64,000 nucleotides of DNA from the NCBI GenBank assembly GCA_016802295.1, contig JAESIW010000020.1, positions 1,100,031-1,164,030 of the forward strand, written 5' to 3'. The notes beneath the pieces were generated by a model that searched no databases, was not told the DNA's origin, and saw nothing but the letters and a program-made list of their open reading frames with translations. A program made the translations under genes and the position numbers. This document shows, one piece after another, positions 57,373 through 64,000 of this stretch; positions within the stretch are counted from its first letter, which is position 1, and every line of letters begins with the position of its first letter. This DNA comes from Brachionus rotundiformis. Taxonomy: Eukaryota > Rotifera > Eurotatoria > Ploima > Brachionidae.

Positions 57373-60300
57373 TTATTTTTTTTTCTTATTTTTAGATATT
57401 TGATGTGACTTATTTTGAAAATGAGCTTGGTAATGAACAGCTCTTTTATTCAAATTAGATTTTCTACCATGATTAAAATTTTGCTCGTGGCTGTTGTCAT
57501 AGTTAAAATTATGATCTGAATTTCGTGGTAAATATTTTGCCAAAAAAGACTCTGGGCTTATTTCAACTATTGAATCATTCTTGGTCCAGTCTATTCTCAT
57601 AGCAATTCGGCTTTTCTCTGGATTAGAAGTCCACTCAACAACAACAATAACATATCTTTGATTATTACGTTTACTCTCATTTAGGAATTTAACTTCTTCT
57701 TTTTTATTTATCTCATTAATGCTCAAATGAAACCTTCCATCCCACTCTCTTTCAGTACCTTTTACCTCAATGAAGCATAAATTCGACTCCGTATTTGAAC
57801 CATTGGAATGGCTAAATAGGTTTTTGTGATCTAAAATGGAAAAGTCATAGCCCAAACTATCATTGTATGAATACAAATTTGATGGATATACACAATTCCT
57901 TGCCGAAGATACCCAATTTACATATTCATCAAACTGATCTCCGTATTCTTTTTTCAAATAACAGCAAACAAAATGTTCCGCTCGAATTGAGCAAATTTTC
58001 TGCTTTTCATAATCTACTTCAATATTTTCCAAATTTAAAATTTGTTCTTTTTTAAACTGTTTAGTGGATATGTGGTCATTGATTCTAATTTTTTCTGGCA
58101 TCAAATCCAATTTTCTCAGATAACATTCGTGATCAGAAACAAAATTATTTTTAACAAATTTCATCAAATTGGCCTCATTTGGGTTTGATGCAAAAAATAC
58201 TTCCTTAAATTGAAAGCTATCCAAATCATCATCAGCAAACACAATTTCATTAAGGTTAAATTGAGAATTGGGTGAACAAGATTGGTTCCACGCTTTCCAA
58301 TTGGATCTATTTAAACAAGACTTGGAAATTTTACCAATACACTCTTTTGATTTTGATATCAAATCAGACTCTGGCTTATCTGGATTTAGAATTTTCAAAA
58401 GAGTTGTCAAAGCATGTGTAAGAATGCCAGCCAAATTTGCACCAGCATACTCATTGCAGGAGATGTAGATCCATTCTTTTTTGAAAATAGCAAATCTAAT
58501 GTTATTGTATACAATTATTGATTCATGGTCATATTTCTTAACCTGAATTTTAAGAGGCATATAATTTGCTTTGGCAACTTGAAGATTTGGAATACCAGAA
58601 GCCTGGCGAAATATTTCAGTAATGAAATAATTTGTTTCTTCAATATTGCTATTTGTATGTTGAAGATTGATAATAATATGCTTGGTCAAATATTGTCCAT
58701 TTATCAGGCCGAACACAAAAGGACATTCTTTGAATATAAGTTGATTCAGAAATATGAAATCAGGCAGTTTCTGTATCAAAATTTTCAGAATATCAGTCTG
58801 AAAGCAGACGCTTAATGTATTTTGCTCGCATCCAGATTGTGGCCAAACATGGTTATCATAAGTTATAATAGGCAATGTTAGCGGTCCGTATTTTGCTTCT
58901 AGATAGTGTTTTTTTGATTGAACGAGATCAGCGATAAACTCTCTATTGTCCAAGTTAATCAAATTAATTTTCATATCTTCACCTTTTAAAATTAAAATCA
59001 AGATAATTGAATTTAATGACACGATATTTTTAGAATATTAAAAAAATGAGTAAATATTTGGTATTTTTTATTAATTTCTTAATATGTTAAACTATTGAGA
59101 TACTTTTTTTGATTTTTTTATACCAAATTCGCTAATAAATTGGGATTCAACTGTCGGTTTTGGTCATTTATAAATAAAATCTTTGATTTGATTAGTAAGT
59201 AAAAACAGACCTGATACATTAAGAGATTATGAAAAAAATTAATTAATAAATAAATAAAATTATAGACTTTTAATTTTATCTTAAGATAAAGTTTGAATTT
59301 GATTTTCCACTGTAAAGTAGCTAATTAAATTGGATTACTTTATGAGCTAAAAATGAATAATAATTTCAGGAAACATGGAAAATAGTTATTTTGATCAATT
59401 TTTTATATTCTTTATTAAGACTTTGTTAATTATGTTTTTTAAAATAATCTTTTATTATTTAAATTAAATCTGATTTAGCAAAATTTTTATTTAGAAATAT
59501 TGTGAAGGAAAACCTTGGGATAATTAAAAACTGTTTATAATTAAATTGTTTACATATATTTAAATAGCTTGGTTACTTTGAAAACCCCAAGGAAAGATAA
59601 GTGCCAAAGATGACTTTTAAGAGATATGAACGGAAAAAACTCACATGGTGACAAGCAGAAAACGTCATTAAGGAAAAGGTAGAACGGAGAGGACGTATGG
59701 ACGCTTTATGCTCCACTGAGAGTAGAAGATAGAAGAAGTCATATTTAACATTATCCTTTTTAATATTTTAATAAAAGATATTCACTTAATAATATTCACT
59801 CTTAACCAAAAGATTTTTTAATTATTAATTTTTTTTTAAAGTGTATAAGAGGCCTGAATGTGACCATCAATATTAAAAATCTTTAAAAATCAATTAACTT
59901 AGTTCGATANNNNNNNNNNNNNNNNNNNNNNNNNNNNNNNNNNNNNNNNNNNNNNNNNNNNNNNNNNNNNNNNNNNNNNNNNNNNNNNNNNNNNNNNNNN
60001 NNNNNNNNNNNNNNNNNNNNNNNNNNNNNNNNNNNNNNNNNNNNNNNNNNNNNNNNNNNNNNNNNNNNNNNNNNNNNNNNNNNNNNNNNNNNNNNNNNNN
60101 NNNNNNNNNNNNNNNNNNNNNNNNNNNNNNNNNNNNNNNNNNNNNNNNNNNNNNNNNNNNNNNNNNNNNNNNNNNNNNNNNNNNNNNNNNNNNNNNNNNN
60201 NNNNNNNNNNNNNNNNNNNNNNNNNNNNNNNNNNNNNNNNNNNNNNNNNNNNNNNNNNNNNNNNNNNNNNNNNNNNNNNNNNNNNNNNNNNNNNNNNNNN

Positions 60301-63300
60301 NNNNNNNNNNNNNNNNNNNNNNNNNNNNNNNNNNNNNNNNNNNNNNNNNNNNNNNNNNNNNNNNNNNNNNNNNNNNNNNNNNNNNNNNNNNNNNNNNNNN
60401 NNNNNNNNNNNNNNNNNNNNNNNNNNNNNNNNNNNNNNNNNNNNNNNNNNNNNNNNNNNNNNNNNNNGAGATATGAACGAAAAAAACTCACATGGTGACA
60501 AGCAGAAAACGTCATTAAGGAAAAGGTAGAACGGAGAGGACGTATGGACGCTTTATGCTCCACTGAGAGTAGAAGATAGAAGAAGACATATTTAACATTA
60601 TCCTTTTTAATATTTTAATAAAAGATATTCACTTAATAATATTCACTCTTAACCAAAAGATTTTTTAATTATTAATTTTTTTTTAAAGTGTTTAAGAGGC
60701 CTGAATGTGACCATCAATATTAAAAATCTTTAAAAATCAATTAACTTAGTTCGATATTTTAAATGTTGCTCAGAAATTTTCAAATACTATATTTTTTTTT
60801 AACAGACCTCTTATTTCATCTTCGGACACAAGGATCATTTCAATTGTGCAAAGCATTTGATAAAAATCTTGGAAACCATAGCTTGTTAGGCAATTAACCA
60901 TTGATTTATTATTAAACAAATTGAAATCATTTGCCATCTTATTCAAACATTTTATAGAATCGGATAAGCAGGGCTTAGTCTTGGCTCCAAATGAAATTAA
61001 AATGGACTCTATCGGTTTAAAATCTGCATTTTTTTCATAATTTATCAAACCTTTTTTTAAATATTTGCATATAAGTTCTAAACCTGGTGTCGAATCGCAA
61101 CAATAAAGATCAGATATTTTATATTTTTGACCATTTTCTAAAATTATCAATTCCATATCCGGAATATGCTGTTTGTCATGATTTGATTTTAAATTTAAAA
61201 ACCAATTAATATAAATATTAGGGTCGTTGATTTCATTCTCTACCAAATTGCACAAAACTTTGACACAATTGGTAAAATTGAGAACAGTGGTGACTCCCAT
61301 TTTTTCCGCTACTTGATACATTGATTCCGAAATGTCAATAGAGGGCAATGATCCGTCGTACACTTTAGAAGTACAACACTTACCAAGATAAGTGACAAAA
61401 TTTTCATCAGATAAATATCTAGTTTTAACTGGTAATCTTAATAGGAATTCTTTAATTTTATAGCCTTCAATTAGATCTAAAATTTGATTCAAAAAGATCA
61501 AATCATCGCTTGTGTAACAATTGAATCCATTGAATATTTGGTCAATTTTATTCTCTTCCAAGTCAAGTTTTGGAAATTTACATTTTTGCTTTATAAAAAA
61601 TAATTCCCAGTCAAGACTCGCTTCCCTAAAATCTATCAGATTGGCACTGGTTGTCAAGCATGACAAATCATAGTTGGCCAATCGAGACAAATAACATTTG
61701 TGGATTGGTCGTAATTTACCACATTTGGTTGGCACAAATAAAACCATTTGCTCATCAGCGTAATTTTGCTTAATAAATTCCAAGTCTTTCCATATTGAAT
61801 GTAAAGTGTCTAGATCCTTGTTTTCTAAGTGAACATTTTTAATGAAATTTTTTATATAATCTCTGGTAACTTTTGGTATCTTTAGTCTTTGGGATAAAAA
61901 AATTTTCTCGGCCAATGACTTGTGGTCAACAAGAACTAAATTGGCCCGCCATGAGATCAATTCTTTTGAGTCGTCTTTCAGTAAATAAAATTTATCTTTG
62001 TCAACCAAAGATGTTCTTCGATTTTCGACCAGAAATATGTTTGATTCAAAGCATTTGTTTTTTATATCATTCCCAAAATTCAAATTAATCAAGCGGAAAA
62101 AGTTGACCCACCACTCTTCGTCAAATTCTTGACACTCATTGCTGATCAAAAGATCTAGAATTATCTCCAAAGTTATCTTATTTAAACCAAAATATTCGTA
62201 ATCTATTTGTGTCTTATTTGGATAAACCAATCTTATTCCATAATAACTGATCAATTTTTCATTCAGCAACAAGTTCAACTGTTCATTATAGATAAAAGTT
62301 TTTATATTTTTATCTAAATTTAGATTCTCACATATTAAATTACGCAAGCCAAATTTTATATCATTAATAAATTGTTTCCAAAAATCGCTCAATGACATAA
62401 AATCAGAATTTCCTGGTATATAATCTAGAATATTTTTTCTCAAATTCTTTTCATTAGTTACAATTTGAACAAAAAAATCAGCTATTTTATCTCGATAGAA
62501 TAAATTTAGCTTAGAATTCAAATTTATTGATTCCCTATTAGTTACCAGAACCCAGTCGGCATTGATTATAAACTTAAAGTTAAGATCACAAATAGGCAAA
62601 AAGGCAAAAATTTTTCCGCATTGATTAGCCTCAGAAAAGGCAACAGTTATTTCACTCAAGTCGCTTTGAAGCTCTTCCAATTCAACCAGATGGTGAGGTA
62701 TTTTAATTTTTTTCTTGAATACTTTTACCTTGTTTTCACTGTTACCAATTCGCAATATTTTATCCGAGCATTCATAGTCGGATTTTAGTACCATTTGGTC
62801 GCATTCAATGCACTCTATTACGGTCTCACTTTGAATTCCAATTTTATTGTCTATTATCATTTTTTTAATTTTATTTGTGAATAAAAGTATATTGGGATCA
62901 ATATTTTTATTAATATCTGAGAAGTATTTTTCACTCTTTTCATCTCCATGGTTGTATTTAAGCTCATCTTTTAGAGGTAAATATATAAAAGTAGTCGATG
63001 ATGAATCAATCTGCTTAATTTTTTGCAATGGTTCGGGAATTTTTTCCAAATAGTGTGGAGTTATGAAGGAAATTTCATCTATTTGTCTTCGGAATTCAAA
63101 TTGCCACTGCTTAGAAACAATGGTCGGGTTGTCACTGCACAAAAATACGCTCTTAAAGCCTAAACCTTTGTGGCCAATATGTTTACCTTTTTGTTTAGAA
63201 GATTGTGAACAGCTACAAATGGACTTTATATCTTTGGTCGTAAAGCCTTTTTCATTATTAGAAAATATTAGATAATCTTTCTCAATTATTAATTTAATAA

Positions 63301-64000
63301 ACCAGGGTTTATTAACCTTGTCGTAGTTTGCATCTTCAAAATTTTGGATAATTTCAGATAAAAATTGATATGGAGATGTATATAAATTAACGCTTAGATG
63401 CCTAAGGCTACCACGGATCAGTGGCCTAAATTCTTTAAAAGTGTTTCGCTTTTGCTTTAGAGTATCAAGTATCTGCTTACATTTGCTCGGCTCTAAACTT
63501 CGATCTATTTGATCGAATACTTCATCTTCCTCTATTAAGTCTAGGTCAATATCACACGGATTATATACAAATGGTTTAGGGTCCAATTTTTCAGCATTTA
63601 TTTCCAATTTGGTATCTATTTTTAAATTTCTAAAATTCTCATTCAACATTCTTAATTCATTTATTTCGCTTATTTTCTCTTGTCGTTCTGAATCAATTCG
63701 TGTCAATTCATTTTTTAGATTTAAAATTTCATTTTCAAGATTGGAGTTGATCTTAATTAAATTTTCATTTTGAATTTTAAGCTCTATACACTCTTGTTTG
63801 GTCATTTCGGCCGCTTTTTCATACTCTATTTTAAAATCATGTTCACAATTGACAAAGTTTTCATGAAATTTTCTGGTCAAATTAGAGCTTCTGGTCTCAA
63901 ATACCTGTGCCAAAAAGTCATCTGCACTTTCATGACTATTTGCCATTTGGATTATTCTTTCACATTCATCATTATCAGTGAGTTTTTCAAATAATTTGCT
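57373..64000 (-). CDS. NO VEIN/sacsin-like GHKL-ATPase protein, 5' end outside window
   Basis: Minus strand, two exons in view: 60808-64000 (open to the window edge; an internal ATG lies at 63946) and 57373-58982, joined in phase by donor GTCTGT and acceptor AG to read DEIRGEDMKIN; about 1,600 residues. Order: coiled coil (roughly 40-110 after the ATG), then an HSP90-like ATP-binding domain with QFLSEIIQNFEDANY, SNNEKGFTTKDI and HIGHKGLGFKSVF, a long helical middle, and at the C-terminus the DUF3883 block (LCFIEVKGTEREWDGRFHLS) shared with plant NO VEIN. Animal relatives are poorly studied nuclear or cytosolic proteins. The ATP-lid glycines and the Asn of the N-box are present, so ATP binding is plausible. 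The 1.8-kb intron contains a LINE tail and an assembly gap. Alternative: two separate genes. Confidence 0.82.
59590..59740 (+). mobile_element. LINE 3'-tail fragment (RTE-like)
   Basis: Ends with the same MDALCSTESRR-type motif and AGTAGAAGATAGAAGAAG run as the LINE at 17266-17870. Broken frame. Lies antisense in the NOV-like intron. Confidence 0.6.
59621..59909. repeat. 289-bp direct repeat, copy before the gap
   Basis: Nearly identical (about three or four differences seen) to 60468-60756. It ends exactly at the gap edge. Confidence 0.9.
59910..60467. other. Assembly gap (558 N)
   Basis: Run of N bordered on both sides by the same 289-bp sequence; see findings. Confidence 0.99.
60468..60756. 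repeat. 289-bp direct repeat, copy after the gap
   Basis: Starts exactly at the gap edge; partner of 59621-59909. Includes the LINE tail and its AT-rich 3' flank. Confidence 0.9.

Noticed and set aside
57867..58815. Plus-strand open frames opposite the NOV-like 3' exon
   Set aside because: Shadows of the minus-strand coding exon.

Overview
The window is AT-rich eukaryotic nuclear DNA: short GT-AG introns (mostly 45-120 bp), metazoan gene families, tRNA genes and several kinds of retroelement. My best guess is a compact invertebrate genome such as a monogonont rotifer (Brachionus-like). This rests on base composition, intron size and gene content, not on a search. Exon models were built by hand from splice signals and phase agreement.

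Layout. 0-4 kb: spacer with a LINE fragment and two identical tRNA-Cys genes facing apart. 4.7-8.6 kb: tandem pair of fatty-acid elongases (ELOVL). 8.9-10.7 kb (-): Rel/NF-kB-like factor, head-to-head with diphthamide synthase DPH1 (11.0-12.5 kb, +). 12.7-18.3 kb (-): a second, divergent Rel-like gene whose intron 2 is swollen by a LINE that itself carries a short LTR retrotransposon, and whose 3' exons are tandemly repeated. 18.4-19.9 kb: dead LINE. 20.0-21.3 kb (-): beta-1,4-galactosyltransferase-like enzyme. 22.5-23.0 kb: GC-rich retroelement-like island. 23.1-24.7 kb: RING-like protein. 25.6-26.8 kb: LINE plus a duplicated scrap of the second Rel gene. 27.9-39.6 kb: one 17-exon gene for a protein of about 2,786 residues combining a dynein-stalk-like segment, MBT-like repeat, LRRs, Roc GTPase, COR and two TIR-like domains. 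39.6-47.5 kb: 8 kb without recognisable genes. 47.5-49.1 kb: intronless secreted discoidin-type lectin. 49.7-52.3 kb: two divergently transcribed paralogues of the VP39/poly(A)-polymerase-regulatory-subunit type cap 2'-O-methyltransferase, a family best known from large DNA viruses. 54.7-56.7 kb (-): SAMHD1-like HD-domain phosphohydrolase. 57.4-64.0 kb (-): NO VEIN/sacsin-like protein with a GHKL-type ATPase domain, 5' end outside the window, its large intron holding a LINE tail and an assembly gap.

How they fit together. Several genes belong to families used in innate immunity (Rel, TIR-Roco, SAMHD1-like, RING, discoidin lectin). The rest are housekeeping (ELOVL, DPH1, galactosyltransferase). 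Any functional linkage is inference. All three assembly gaps (13.37-13.69, 26.06-26.11, 59.91-60.47 kb) touch repeated sequence, so local structure there is uncertain.
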